A stretch of DNA of 64,000 nt from Lewinella sp. IMCC34191 (GCF_003390935.1 NZ_QNQZ01000010.1:62001-126000), one strand, 5' to 3'; positions 8,135 through 17,043 are shown, counted from the stretch's first letter. Notes: generated from the letters alone by a model not told the origin. Made by a program: numbers and translations.

Positions 8135-9235
8135 TTAGAGTTTGACGACCTCCGCCTCCATCGTCTTTCTTCCGAGGTCGATCTGAATTTTCGTTCCTGT
8201 TTTGTGGTAGCCGGTAGCTACGTACCCCATTCCCAGGGGATAGTCCAGACTGGGAGCGTGCGTCCCGCTCGTCACTTCACCGATGTTCTCACCGGCTTCG
8301 TTCAGGATGGCGTACCCCTGGCGGGGGGCGCGACGGTCGTGTACCCGGAAGGCAATGAGCCGCCGCTGGAGCCCGGCTTCCTTCTGCCGCAGCAGGAAAT
8401 CCTTACCGACGAAGTCGTCGCCGTTCAGCTTCGTAATCCATCCCAGGCCGGCCTCGAGGGGCGAGGTGGTGTCGTTGATGTCGTTGCCGTACAGGCAGTA
8501 GCCCTTCTCCAGCCGCAGGGTATCGCGGGCACCCAGGCCGGCGGGTTTCAGGCCGTGGGGCTTCCCGGCGTCCATGATGGCCTTCCAGACCTTTGCTGCG
8601 TGGTCCCCGTCGAAGTACAATTCGAAGCCGCCCGCCCCCGTATAGCCGGTGGCGGAGATCAGTACGTTGTCGACCCCAGCGAGACTACCCCGCACGAAAT
8701 GGTAGTACGGTATCGCCGCCAGATCGACGTCGGTAAGGGGCTCGAGGATTTCGGTCGCCTTCGGCCCCTGCACGGCCAGCAGGGCGGTGTGGTCGCTGAT
8801 GTCGAGCATCTCCGCGCCGAAAGTATTGTGGCTGCTGATCCAGTCCCAGTCCTTCTGGATGTTACTCGCGTTTACCACCAGCATGTAGGAAGGATGCTCG
8901 CTGTTTTTACTCATGCGTGAATTGGCCGGCAGGCGGTACACCAACAGGTCGTCCACGATGCCCCCTTCGGGTCGCGGCAGGCAGCTGTACTGGGCTTGTC
9001 CTTCGACGAGTTTGGTAACGTCGTTGCTCGTTACGTACTGCACCAGATCCTGCGCTCCGGCGCCCCGGACGATAAATTCCCCCATGTGCGATACGTCGAA
9101 GATGCCGGCCGCCTCGCGAACGGCGTGGTGCTCTTCCTTGAGCGAACTATACACGAGCGGCATTTCAAAGCCGGCGAAGTTCACGAGTTTTGCCTCCAGG
9201 TGGCGATGCGTATCATTGAGGGGGGTGGTTTGCAT
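8135..9235 (-). CDS. gcvT: glycine cleavage system T protein (aminomethyltransferase)
   Basis: A 366-residue protein starting at the ATG at 9235 (MQTTPLNDTH...). A longer open frame upstream overlaps the kinase gene and has no homology, so the internal start is chosen. Typical blocks are FAGFEMPLVY, GIFDVSHMGEF, LAVQGPKA, GYTGAGGFELYF, GLGARDTLRLEKG and the C-terminal TSGTHAPSL. The enzyme transfers the aminomethyl carbon from the H-protein lipoyl arm to tetrahydrofolate, giving methylene-THF and ammonia. The other system genes (gcvH, gcvP) are not in the window. It starts five bases after the histidine kinase stop, so the two are very probably co-transcribed. Confidence 0.95.
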   Translation of the reverse strand: MQTTPLNDTHRHLEAKLVNFAGFEMPLVYSSLKEEHHAVREAAGIFDVSHMGEFIVRGAGAQDLVQYVTSNDVTKLVEGQAQYSCLPRPEGGIVDDLLVYRLPANSRMSKNSEHPSYMLVVNASNIQKDWDWISSHNTFGAEMLDISDHTALLAVQGPKATEILEPLTDVDLAAIPYYHFVRGSLAGVDNVLISATGYTGAGGFELYFDGDHAAKVWKAIMDAGKPHGLKPAGLGARDTLRLEKGYCLYGNDINDTTSPLEAGLGWITKLNGDDFVGKDFLLRQKEAGLQRRLIAFRVHDRRAPRQGYAILNEAGENIGEVTSGTHAPSLDYPLGMGYVATGYHKTGTKIQIDLGRKTMEAEVVKL

Positions 9236-9240
9236 AACAA

Positions 9241-10233
9241 TTATTTGACGGGAAGGTACACCCGGAACACGGTTCCCCGCGGCTGGTTGTCCCGTAGCTC
9301 GATCTGGCCACCGTGTTTTTCCACGATCTGGCGGACGATAAAAAGCCCCAGCCCCGTCCCTTTCGTGCTGCGCGTATCCTCGTTCCCCACGCGGTAAAAC
9401 TTGGTCCACACCCGCCGCTTTTCCCGGTCCGGTATGCCCATGCCGTTATCTTCTACCGTCCAGACGATCTCCGTATCCCCGCCCCGCGCCAGGGTCGTAT
9501 GGATGACCGGATGCGGCTGACTGTACTTGGCCGCGTTCTCGAGCAGGTTGACGACCACGCTGGTCAGGCCGGGCTTGTCACCGGAGATAGTGGGGATATC
9601 GGGTTCGATGTCCACGTGCACGTTCGCACCCTTATACTTCAGCACCACCCGGTCCGCGGCGTCCTGTACGATCTGGCCAAAGTCGATCTCCTCCCGGTTC
9701 AGCTGGTAGACGTTCTCGAGCTTGGCGCTCAACAGCAGGTCGTTGACCAGCGCGGTAAGCCGGTCGGTCTCGGCCAGGGCGTTCGTACTGAGCTTTTGCT
9801 GCAGTTCCGGCTTGAGTTCCCGCCGGCGCTGGAAGGTTTCCAGGATCAGCCGGATCCCCGCGAGGGGCGACTTCAACTCATGGGTAATGCTCAACAGAAA
9901 GTTCCGCTGCTGCTCGGCGGCGCTGATCTCCTTTTTGAGGTTGCGAAACAGCAGGTATAACCCGCCCGCCAGACTGATGACCAGCAGCAGAGCCTCTCCA
10001 AGAATCATGCGCTGCTGCTTCTCGAAGCGCTCGGTAAGTCGCTGGTAATTCTCCGTCAGGCGGAAATCACTGGCCCGCTCAATCCGCTTCTGCACCGCCA
10101 GCTCGATGGCCAGCTTATCGACACGTGCGTTATGCGCCTCCTCATTCTTCCGCAGCAACAAAATCGACCACCAACCGAACGCCAGCAGCATATAGGCAAT
10201 GATGGCGTAACTGATCAGGGGGAGCTTGCGCAA
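9241..10233 (-). CDS. sensor histidine kinase
   Basis: A 330-residue membrane kinase. Two helices (about 8-26 and 79-97) enclose a short periplasmic loop. HisKA follows with FLLSITHELKSP (phospho-acceptor His118), then HATPase_c with the N box (LLENAAKYS), G1 (VEDNGMGIP), an F box and G2 (GTGLGLFIVRQIV). All motifs needed for autophosphorylation are present. No response regulator lies next to it; downstream are gcvT and a bestrophin gene in the same run. The signal is unknown; the periplasmic part is small, so it may sense a membrane or cytoplasmic state. Confidence 0.92.
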   Translation of the reverse strand: MRKLPLISYAIIAYMLLAFGWWSILLLRKNEEAHNARVDKLAIELAVQKRIERASDFRLTENYQRLTERFEKQQRMILGEALLLVISLAGGLYLLFRNLKKEISAAEQQRNFLLSITHELKSPLAGIRLILETFQRRRELKPELQQKLSTNALAETDRLTALVNDLLLSAKLENVYQLNREEIDFGQIVQDAADRVVLKYKGANVHVDIEPDIPTISGDKPGLTSVVVNLLENAAKYSQPHPVIHTTLARGGDTEIVWTVEDNGMGIPDREKRRVWTKFYRVGNEDTRSTKGTGLGLFIVRQIVEKHGGQIELRDNQPRGTVFRVYLPVK

Positions 10234-10262
10234 GGGGGTTGGGCTGGTTGGGTTGGTTGGGG

Positions 10263-10363
10263 TAGTTGCTAGTTGCTAGTTGCTGGTTGCTAGTTTATGG
10301 TTGCTGGTTGCTGGTTGCTGAGAAACTAGTAACCAGAAACCAGTACCCAGTACCCAGTACCCC
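10263..10363. repeat. heptamer short-tandem-repeat array with inverted half
   Basis: About seven imperfect copies of a TAGTTGC/TGGTTGC heptamer are followed by inverted-sense copies (CCAGAAA, CCAGTAC). The two halves could form a long hairpin. It fills the gap between the kinase start and the stop of the coiled-coil gene. Such heptamer arrays occur in several bacterial phyla; no function is known. Confidence 0.8.
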
Positions 10364-10364
10364 G

Positions 10365-11402
10365 TTAATTAAAGAAAGAGTCATACTGATTGGCCCCGCC
10401 CGTCTTCTTCGCCCGCTCGGGCACGGGGGCATCCAGGTCAAGCACTTCGCTGTCGTTGTTCGCCTGAAGGAGGAGGGTGGACTTCTCTTCGCCCAGCAGG
10501 AGCGAGTTGGATTCTTTCTCCCACTGCTCGAGCATATTGAGTCCTTCCTCTTCGAAGACGCCGTTCTGGAGGTCGACGGAGTCCATAAAGTTGGCGGATA
10601 CTTCCATGAAGCGCTCCATCTCGCCCACTTTATTGGCTACGTCCTCGGTGATGTTCTCCATGGCCATGTCGAACATGGCGCGCTGGTCGGGGTCGCCCTG
10701 GATGACGCTCATCGCGGAGTTCATGGCACCGTGGCTAGCGTGAATCGCTTTCCGCTCCTGCTCCTTGACGGCTACCTGGTCGGTAATGTCATCGGCCAGG
10801 ATCTGGCTGTTTTCGTACATCTTGGTCAGGACCCGGTAGAGTACCTCCATCTTCTTATAGAGCTCCTCCAGCTTGATGTTGCTGTCCTTCAGGCGGCCGG
10901 CGCGGCGGCTCTTCAGGATCATCACGTTGCGCTTGTTGGACTCCTTGGCTTTGCCCGCGATCTGCAGGTTGCTGCGGATGTCGCGCTCGTTATTGACGAT
11001 CTGCTCCTTCAATTTGTGCATCTGCGCACGGAGCTGGCTGATCTGCTTATTCATTTTGCGCAGGTTCCCCTGTAGCTCCTCGACGTAGGTTTTGAGGATA
11101 CCGATCGGATCGATCTGGACGAACATGCCGGTAATGGCCCGCATCACGCTTTTGTACATGTAGAAGACCAGGTTCCGCATCCGGGGGTCGAAAACCATAT
11201 ACAGCAATCCGGCTACGATCAGCCCCGCAACGACCAGTCCGATCGTGGTGCCGATAAAGCTGAGGATAGCCGCTCCGAAGTTGACCACGACAAAGCCCAG
11301 CACTGCCAGGATAGCCACCAGGAACAGGAGGCCGGTCACCCCCTCGGGGCGTTTCCAGAATGACTTCGGTTTCATTTGTGGTGCTTCCATCTTAACTATC
11401 AT
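10365..11402 (-). CDS. membrane-anchored coiled-coil protein (PspA-like layout), unknown function
   Basis: A 345-residue protein. Two adjacent hydrophobic helices (about 24-45 and 49-70) are followed by a long heptad-rich coiled coil (about 95-290) with KMNKQISQLRAQMHKLKEQI, and an acidic tail ends QYDSFFN. The long helical hairpin resembles PspA/Vipp1-type membrane-remodelling proteins, but here true membrane helices come first and I cannot assign the family. ATG codons at 11402, 11390 and 11375 are possible starts; the promoter at 11416-11446 would leave only a few leader bases before 11402, so 11390 or 11375 may be the real one. It is transcribed alone. Confidence 0.7.
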   Translation of the reverse strand: MIVKMEAPQMKPKSFWKRPEGVTGLLFLVAILAVLGFVVVNFGAAILSFIGTTIGLVVAGLIVAGLLYMVFDPRMRNLVFYMYKSVMRAITGMFVQIDPIGILKTYVEELQGNLRKMNKQISQLRAQMHKLKEQIVNNERDIRSNLQIAGKAKESNKRNVMILKSRRAGRLKDSNIKLEELYKKMEVLYRVLTKMYENSQILADDITDQVAVKEQERKAIHASHGAMNSAMSVIQGDPDQRAMFDMAMENITEDVANKVGEMERFMEVSANFMDSVDLQNGVFEEEGLNMLEQWEKESNSLLLGEEKSTLLLQANNDSEVLDLDAPVPERAKKTGGANQYDSFFN

Positions 11403-11415
11403 TTAGGGGCCTCGT

Positions 11416-11446
11416 CAAAGATAACGAACCCGCTTTTGTTACCAAA
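11416..11446 (-). promoter_or_regulatory. Bacteroidota promoter of the coiled-coil membrane protein gene
   Basis: The minus strand reads TTTG (11443-11446), a 19-base spacer, then TATCTTTG (11416-11423). Both boxes match the Bacteroidota consensus. The predicted transcript start (about 11409) lies almost at the first ATG of the gene. Confidence 0.85.
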
Positions 11447-11521
11447 GGTCCGGGAAGGCCGCTTGGTTTCGGGGCCTCGACCAGTCTCGGGAATTTATCG
11501 ACTATTTACCATTTTTGCTTT

Positions 11522-11540
11522 GGCGGCGGGGCGCAGGTAA
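11522..11540 (+). repeat. dispersed 20-mer, copy 1
   Basis: Copy of the family with consensus GGCGGCGGAGCGCAGGTAAA. Here an A is replaced by G (GGCGGGGCGCAGG). Confidence 0.8.
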
Positions 11541-11685
11541 GATGCTCATCGGATCGGGAAGGTGGGTAGAACATCCGATTCTTTGGCTCCGATAACTGGA
11601 TTACTTATTCCGGGCGGGGTGAAACGGCGCTTCGCACCGGGGAAGGTAGGTTGGACCGCGCTGCGGTCAGATGGGCATAAACGCA

Positions 11686-11718
11686 AAATCCCCTCCGGCG
11701 AGTCGCCGGAGGGGATTT
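11686..11718 (-). terminator. terminator of the purH-coaX-OMP-TPR operon
   Basis: A perfect 15-bp stem around the centre GGCG-AGT-CGCC, followed on the minus strand by TTTTGCGTTT. It lies 27 bases after the TPR gene stop. Confidence 0.9.
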
Positions 11719-11744
11719 GCTTGTAGTTCGGAGGCTAGAGCGCC

Positions 11745-13139
11745 TTAGAACCGCAGGCTAACGGTTTCACCGATACCACAGCCAACCTTTACGCGGTCGC
11801 CTTCGCTGAGGCTCCGGGAGAAGGCGTCGGCCTTGATCGGCATGGAACTCCGGTAGGTGGCAATGCGGCGGTTGGCGTCGCCCGTCACTTCGGAATCGAT
11901 GCTTTTGGCGTAGCTGTACTTGTCGATAGCAGCCAGAACGGCGAGGCGCTGGTCCCAGGCGTCACCGCAGCCGCTGCTCATGCGGGCGTAGATGTCACCG
12001 ATCAGGATGTAGGGCTTACCCCACCCCGAATTCAGGCCGGCAGCGCGGTTCGCATTGGATCGGGCGCTGCTGTACTGTCCGAGTTTGGCCATCTGGATCT
12101 GGGCGATCTGGTAGACGTACTGTGCCTTTTTCTCATTGTCGTCCGTCTTCTCGACGGCGGCTTCATACAGGTCGATGGCGTCACCGTAACGCTCCTCCTC
12201 GTAGGCTACCGAAGCGGCGTAGGCGGGGTTCAGGCGAATGCGCTCGGCTTCGTACTCTTCGGCTTTCTCGGCGTAGAGGTCGTCGTACATATTCTGGACC
12301 ATCACGACATCGGCGTCGGTGCTGTCACAGCCCTGGGCCTTCAGTTTGGTCACGATGTAGCGCAGGATGTCGAGGCTGTCCTTGTTTTCCTGAGCCTTCG
12401 GGATCAGCTGTTCCTTGAAGTAGGCGCAGTCGAAGATCTCATCGGCAAATTCCAGAACGTCGGCTTCGAGGTTATCCTTACCGGCCTGGTAGTACTCCGC
12501 GTAGTTCTCCTTTTCGATATTGTAATCGGCTACCTTCACGGCTTTGTCGTAAAGCTCGCGGACACGTGCGTTGTCGATCACGTCTTCCTTGAAGTAGTAG
12601 TTCAGCAGTTTACCGAGGGGAGCCAGTACGACATATTCGGTATCGTTACCGGCCTGGTCGATGGCGTCTTCCAGCACTTCGATGGCTTCCTCGCTGTAGC
12701 CGGCCAGATAGAACATATCCGAACCCTTGCGGCCGAGCAGGAAAGCTTCGTCGTTCGGGTAGCATTGCGCCTGCTCGTCGTAGAGCGTGAAGATCATATC
12801 CGTGTACTCCTGCTTCTTGGCCTGATCCTGGGCATTCTGGCGAAGCGCCTTGTAGAACATGCGGCCGTCCTGGTAGTGGAAAGCACGCTGCCCGTCAGCA
12901 GCCGGCGCGATATCGTACGCTTTCTTCCAATTGTTGAAGGCGGTTTGAAATTCCCCGTCGCTCATGGCGGCCAGGTCTTCGGCGGTTTTGTCACGAACGA
13001 AGTTGCGGTATGCGACGTGTGCATTTTCCGCCTGCTCCTTCTGGGACGAGTCGTTCCAGGTTTCACACTGGGCGTTGACCACAGACACGGAGCTGCAGAA
13101 AACCAGCAACAGCGCGAAGGTGCGGATTAGAGTTTGCAT
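11745..13139 (-). CDS. exported TPR-repeat protein
   Basis: A 464-residue protein with a signal peptide cut after VVNA (about residue 23). TPR-like helical pairs fill the rest; the clearest are YAASVAYEEERYGDAIDLYEAA and NANRAAGLNSGWGKPYILIGDIY. The last ~40 residues form a different, strand-rich tail ending GETVSLRF. It is probably periplasmic. It is the last gene of the purH-coaX-outer membrane protein operon (six bases after the previous stop) and is followed by a strong terminator. A coaX-outer-membrane-protein-TPR order is a recurring Bacteroidota arrangement, suggesting a shared envelope role with the upstream barrel. The exact function is unknown. Confidence 0.8.
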   Translation of the reverse strand: MQTLIRTFALLLVFCSSVSVVNAQCETWNDSSQKEQAENAHVAYRNFVRDKTAEDLAAMSDGEFQTAFNNWKKAYDIAPAADGQRAFHYQDGRMFYKALRQNAQDQAKKQEYTDMIFTLYDEQAQCYPNDEAFLLGRKGSDMFYLAGYSEEAIEVLEDAIDQAGNDTEYVVLAPLGKLLNYYFKEDVIDNARVRELYDKAVKVADYNIEKENYAEYYQAGKDNLEADVLEFADEIFDCAYFKEQLIPKAQENKDSLDILRYIVTKLKAQGCDSTDADVVMVQNMYDDLYAEKAEEYEAERIRLNPAYAASVAYEEERYGDAIDLYEAAVEKTDDNEKKAQYVYQIAQIQMAKLGQYSSARSNANRAAGLNSGWGKPYILIGDIYARMSSGCGDAWDQRLAVLAAIDKYSYAKSIDSEVTGDANRRIATYRSSMPIKADAFSRSLSEGDRVKVGCGIGETVSLRF

Positions 13140-13145
13140 ATTGGT

Positions 13146-14531
13146 TTAATTGAGTTTGCGTTTAAAGAACCAGGAATTGTCGTTCAGACTGAATCCCAGT
13201 GTAAGTTGTACATAGCTTTCGTCAAGAATATCCGGGACCCCAAATTTACCATATTCGACGGCAAGATCAAGGAAGGATATCTGCTGTCTTGGTAGAGAGA
13301 TGGGTAATCCCAAGCCTAAAGTAACGGCATTTCGACGGGCTTGCACGCCGTCAATCACTCTTGGGTCGTCTTCCATACGTGCGCCAAGGCGGTACCTGAC
13401 GCGGGCCCAGTAGTTGTTGTAAGAACTGGCGTTGGGAATCCACTGCACACCAACGGCCATCCGATTGATGTCGGCCAGCTGCTCCGGTTGCCGGGTATTG
13501 CGGTAGCTTCCGTACGCCGTACGGCCGTATTCAGCACCCACGAAAAACTTATTGAAATCTTCGTAAGCCACGCCGAACGTATAGCTCGCCGGCAGGTCAA
13601 CCGTTCCCTGGACGTTCTCCTCGAAGCTAATGGTGTCCCGGACCGCTACGTTACCCAGCGGACTGAATTTACGGAACAGCAGGCTGCTTTCCGAATCCAC
13701 CGACCCGCCCAGCTGGCCATTGGCTCCCAGGATGATCCGCTTACCGTTAGGTACCGACTCCCCTTCTTCGTTCAGGTCCTTGAAGTTGATAGCGTACTGT
13801 ACGCCGTAACCCAGGGTGAATCCGCTGAGGCTGATCTCGTCGAGAAACTCCGTAGCCAGTGCCTCCGGTATGCTGTCGAAGATGAGTACCCGGCTGTCGG
13901 TGAGTTTTCCGAAGTTATAATTTACGTTCACGCCCCCCGAAAGACCGCGGAAGCGCGCGGCCGTCGACCAGCTGACGCGGTAGGCGCCGCCGTTCCCTTT
14001 CAGGTTGTTGGACGTCGATCCGGCGGCTTCGTCGTTGCCCTTGAGCTGTAGGTCGTAGCCGACCAGGGTGGTCGGTGCCAGGGAAAAGGCCATGCCGGCA
14101 TTCCAGCTGTTCTGCTGCTGCTCCAGACTCAGGTTGATCGGGTTACGCAGGGGGAAGCCCAGGGCCAGGTACCGTAGGTTCCCCTGGTACGTGGTAGCCG
14201 AAGCGTTCCGGTCGGTGATGTTGGAGGACCGGCCGTAGAGGCCTATCTCGAAACTGGTTGCCTGTAGGTTGGCCAGACTGGCGGGGTTGAGCAGATTGAG
14301 GTGAAAGGCGTCCTGGTAAGTGGATTGCAGGGCTCCCATGCCGGCCTGCGCCGCATGCACCTGATCGAGGGGGTCGCCCAGGCCGAAGCGGCTGAGCGGG
14401 CTGTTCTGTTTGGGGCGGATGTCAATGAAGTCCGTGTTGGCCACCTGCGCCAGCGTCTGGCCACTGACGAACAGCAGGCCGACCAGCAGCGCAAAGTAGG
14501 GCAGACTTGTTTTACAAAGCTTCGTTGACAT
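13146..14531 (-). CDS. outer membrane beta-barrel protein (FadL/OmpP1-like)
   Basis: A 461-residue protein with a signal peptide (ending GQTLAQ, about residue 29). The SPLSRFGLGD and GMGALQSTYQDAFHLNLLNPASLA motifs resemble the N-terminal hatch region of OmpP1/FadL-type barrels. Alternating strand patterns then continue to a C-terminal strand pair (VQLTLGFSLND). FadL-type proteins import hydrophobic compounds; the substrate here is unknown. Its start overlaps the coaX 3' end by 20 bases, and its stop is six bases before the TPR gene start. Confidence 0.8.
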   Translation of the reverse strand: MSTKLCKTSLPYFALLVGLLFVSGQTLAQVANTDFIDIRPKQNSPLSRFGLGDPLDQVHAAQAGMGALQSTYQDAFHLNLLNPASLANLQATSFEIGLYGRSSNITDRNASATTYQGNLRYLALGFPLRNPINLSLEQQQNSWNAGMAFSLAPTTLVGYDLQLKGNDEAAGSTSNNLKGNGGAYRVSWSTAARFRGLSGGVNVNYNFGKLTDSRVLIFDSIPEALATEFLDEISLSGFTLGYGVQYAINFKDLNEEGESVPNGKRIILGANGQLGGSVDSESSLLFRKFSPLGNVAVRDTISFEENVQGTVDLPASYTFGVAYEDFNKFFVGAEYGRTAYGSYRNTRQPEQLADINRMAVGVQWIPNASSYNNYWARVRYRLGARMEDDPRVIDGVQARRNAVTLGLGLPISLPRQQISFLDLAVEYGKFGVPDILDESYVQLTLGFSLNDNSWFFKRKLN

Positions 14532-15300
14532 AAAAGGACAATATTTGGTTGAGTCCGTACAGGACCAACTGGGGTGAGTGATGAACCGAAATGGAAAAGT
14601 GCGGCAACAGCAGCGGGGCGTCTCCCCCGGTCAGCACGACCTGTAGTTCGCGGTAGGTATCGAGCAACCGACGATGTAGACCTTCGATCTCGTACACCAC
14701 GCCCAGCAGACCTCCGTGCCGGAGCGCCGTTTCCGTGGAGCGCCCTACCGAGTCGGTTACCGGACCGGTACCCACCAGCGGTAGGCGCGCGGTCATTTGG
14801 TGCATGGCCCGAAAGCGCATGGTTACACCGGGGCTGATGTTGCCCCCCCGGTAGCGGCCGTCGGCCTCCACCAGATCGAGGGTAACGCAGCTACCTGCAT
14901 CCACCACGAGCAGGGGGGTGGTATACCGCCCCAGCGTACCGGCCACCACCGCGATCCGGTCCTGTCCGAGCGTTTCGGGGGTCAGGTAATCGGATACGAA
15001 GGGCAGGGGCCGTCGGCGATCGAGGGTGTATACGCCACGACCGATCGTTTTCCATTTATCGATCCACCGGTCGGATGGCACGTTTGCCACGGTAGAATAG
15101 ATGATGTTTTTCACTCCAGGGTTGGTCGCCAGTCCATTAATGCCTTCCCAGTCATCCGGCGCGAACCGGTGGACGGGAGAGACCAACTCGTCGCCGGCGA
15201 AAATAGCGGCTTTGGCGCCGGAATTTCCAATGTCGATGACGAGTTGACGGACGGGGGGATTCAACTTAAAGTCGGGTATAAGACGCTGATTTGGGGGCAA
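14512..15300 (-). CDS. coaX: type III pantothenate kinase
   Basis: A 262-residue CoaX. Motifs in order: VIDIGNSGAK (phosphate-binding strand-turn), TPETLGQDR, VVDAGSCVTLD and GGNISPG. It phosphorylates pantothenate with ATP, the first step of CoA synthesis, and is cytoplasmic. The type III enzyme differs from CoaA in being insensitive to CoA feedback. It lies 44 bases after purH and overlaps the downstream outer-membrane gene, so it is in the same operon. The first ~17 residues before the kinase core may be shorter in reality, as a later start is possible. Confidence 0.95.
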   Translation of the reverse strand: MPPNQRLIPDFKLNPPVRQLVIDIGNSGAKAAIFAGDELVSPVHRFAPDDWEGINGLATNPGVKNIIYSTVANVPSDRWIDKWKTIGRGVYTLDRRRPLPFVSDYLTPETLGQDRIAVVAGTLGRYTTPLLVVDAGSCVTLDLVEADGRYRGGNISPGVTMRFRAMHQMTARLPLVGTGPVTDSVGRSTETALRHGGLLGVVYEIEGLHRRLLDTYRELQVVLTGGDAPLLLPHFSISVHHSPQLVLYGLNQILSFYVNEAL

Positions 15301-15344
15301 TCGGTTCTTAAGCGGAAGTTAAATTCCGGAGTGAATAGTTTGGC

Positions 15345-16871
15345 CTAGTGCTTGAAATGCCGAACACCCGTCGTGACCATCGCCACCTCCGCCTTATTTG
15401 CTGCGTCGATGGAATCCTGGTCGCGGATGCTGCCACCCGGCTGGACGACGGCGGTAATGCCAGCCTCGGCGGCAATCTCCACGCAGTCGCTGAAGGGGAA
15501 AAAGGCATCGCTGGCCATGACCGCGTCCTGTAATTCGAAACCGAAGTTCTTCGCTTTGGTGACGGCCTGCTTCAGGGCATCGACGCGGCTGGTCTGCCCG
15601 CACCCCATCCCGATGAGTTGGTTATCGCGAACGAGGGCGATGGTATTCGACTTGAGGTGCTTGGCACACTTGTTGGCGAAGACCAGGTCGGCGGTTTCCC
15701 GGCCGGTGGGCTGCCGCTCGGTGACGACCGTGAACTGGTCGGCACTTTCCGTTTGCAGGTCGGTGTCCTGGACGATCACGCCGTTCAGCAGGCTCTTGAA
15801 GCTGAGCGGTTGCTGTTGCAGGTGATGGTACTGCAGGAGTACGCGGTTCTTCTTTTTACTAAGCAGCTGCAGAGCGGAATCGGTGAAGTCCGGAGCTATC
15901 AGCACTTCGTAGAAAAGCTTATCGATTTCCTGGGCGGAGGACAGTTCCAGCGGCTGGTTGGTGATCAAAATTCCCCCGAAGGCGGAAACCGGATCTCCGG
16001 CGAGGGCGGCCTTCCATGCTTCTAGCTGGGTAGGCCGGACGGCCACGCCGCAGGCATTCGTGTGCTTGAGGATCACGAAGGCCGGATCGGCGTCCTCGAA
16101 TTCCTTCATGATGCCCACCGCGGCATCGATATCCACGAGGTTATTGAAGCTCAGTTCCTTGCCGTTGAGCTTGGTGAACATCTCATTCAGGCGACCATAG
16201 TAAATTGCCTGCTGGTGGGGGTTCTCGCCGTAGCGGAGTTCCTTGGCTTTCATCTCACTCCGCTTGAAGACGGGCAGTTCGCCGTCGGCATTGAAGTAAG
16301 TGAAGATGGCCGTGTCGTAATGGCTGCTGACCGCGAAGGCGCGGCGGGCGAGTTTGCGGCGGTCCTCCAGTTCGGAGACGCCCTCCTTCTCGTCGATGAT
16401 GCTTTGCAGGGTGCCGTAGTCTTCCCGGCTGGGCACGATTAGGATGTCGCGGTAATTCTTCGCAGCTGCGCGAATAAGGGCGATACCGCCGATGTCGATC
16501 TTCTCGATGATCAGATCTTCTTCCTCGGTATTGGCTACGGTCTCCTCGAAGGGATACAGATCCACGACGACGAGATCGATCTCGGGAATTTCAAACTGCG
16601 CCAGTTGCTTAAGGTGGTCCTCCTCGCGGCGGGCCAGAATGCCGCCGTGGACCTTGGGGTGGAGTGTCTTCACGCGTCCGTCGAGAATGGACGGATAGCC
16701 CGTAAGTTCCTCGACCGGAATGACCTCCACGCCGCGATCGCGGATAAAGGTTTCCGTGCCGCCCGTACTGTAGATCGTTACACCGAGTTTGGCCAGCCCA
16801 TCAATGATGGGTCCGAGGCCCTCCTTATGGTATACGGAGATGAGGGCGGATTTTATCTTACGTGTTGTCAT
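15345..16871 (-). CDS. purH: bifunctional AICAR formyltransferase / IMP cyclohydrolase
   Basis: A 508-residue enzyme carrying out the last two steps of purine synthesis: AICAR is formylated with 10-formyl-THF, then closed to IMP. The N-terminal MGS-like cyclohydrolase domain shows ALISVYHKEG, STGGT and DGRVKTLHPKVHGG. The C-terminal transformylase domain shows RYGENPHQ, LKHTNACG, DPVSAFGG, SDAFFPF and VQPGGSIRD. The start is the ATG at 16871; an upstream extension has no homology. A -7 box (TATCTTTG) lies about 55 bases upstream. It is the first gene of the operon purH-coaX-outer membrane protein-TPR. Confidence 0.97.
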   Translation of the reverse strand: MTTRKIKSALISVYHKEGLGPIIDGLAKLGVTIYSTGGTETFIRDRGVEVIPVEELTGYPSILDGRVKTLHPKVHGGILARREEDHLKQLAQFEIPEIDLVVVDLYPFEETVANTEEEDLIIEKIDIGGIALIRAAAKNYRDILIVPSREDYGTLQSIIDEKEGVSELEDRRKLARRAFAVSSHYDTAIFTYFNADGELPVFKRSEMKAKELRYGENPHQQAIYYGRLNEMFTKLNGKELSFNNLVDIDAAVGIMKEFEDADPAFVILKHTNACGVAVRPTQLEAWKAALAGDPVSAFGGILITNQPLELSSAQEIDKLFYEVLIAPDFTDSALQLLSKKKNRVLLQYHHLQQQPLSFKSLLNGVIVQDTDLQTESADQFTVVTERQPTGRETADLVFANKCAKHLKSNTIALVRDNQLIGMGCGQTSRVDALKQAVTKAKNFGFELQDAVMASDAFFPFSDCVEIAAEAGITAVVQPGGSIRDQDSIDAANKAEVAMVTTGVRHFKH

Positions 16872-16925
16872 AGGCACGTTTTCGTGAATTCCGCGCTGGG
16901 CGGAATGCCGGTTGATTTGGGGCCG

Positions 16926-16933
16926 CAAAGATA
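16926..16933 (-). promoter_or_regulatory. -7 box of the purH operon
   Basis: The minus strand reads TATCTTTG followed by CGGCCC, a typical Bacteroidota -7 element with a start site a few bases on. No good -33 TTTG is seen at the right distance. Confidence 0.6.
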
Positions 16934-17004
16934 CGAAGGATTTAACTGGTCCGCGAGCTCCCTCCCGTTCACCAGTTCCATTCTCGGACCGTCCGTCACC
17001 CAAG

Positions 17005-17043
17005 TCGGCAGACGAGCTGCACTTCGTTTCGCTCGGCGGACGA
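17005..17043 (-). ncRNA. 3'-end hairpin with TCCGC/TCTGC internal loop, copy 1
   Basis: On the minus strand, directly after the stop of the DUF429-like gene: outer stem TCG/CGA, internal loop TCCGC opposite TCTGC, inner stem CGAGC/GCTCG, and a 13-base loop. The same architecture with different stems occurs at 22567, 37378 and 52916. Confidence 0.6.

Larger units (their letters stand above)
11403..11744. other. intergenic region with promoter, dispersed 20-mer and terminator
   Basis: No gene. From left to right it holds the promoter of the coiled-coil gene (11416-11446), a copy of the dispersed 20-mer (11522-11540), a small GACCGC/GCGGTC hairpin near 11654-11668, and the terminator of the purH-coaX operon (11686-11718). 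Confidence 0.7.

Noticed and set aside
10263-10363. Regular short repeats considered as a CRISPR array
   Set aside because: Units are seven bases with no spacers, and half of them are inverted; no cas genes nearby.
15256-15300. First ~15 codons of coaX as certain coding sequence
   Set aside because: They precede the conserved VIDIGNSGAK core and may be untranslated; kept in the feature only as the default start.
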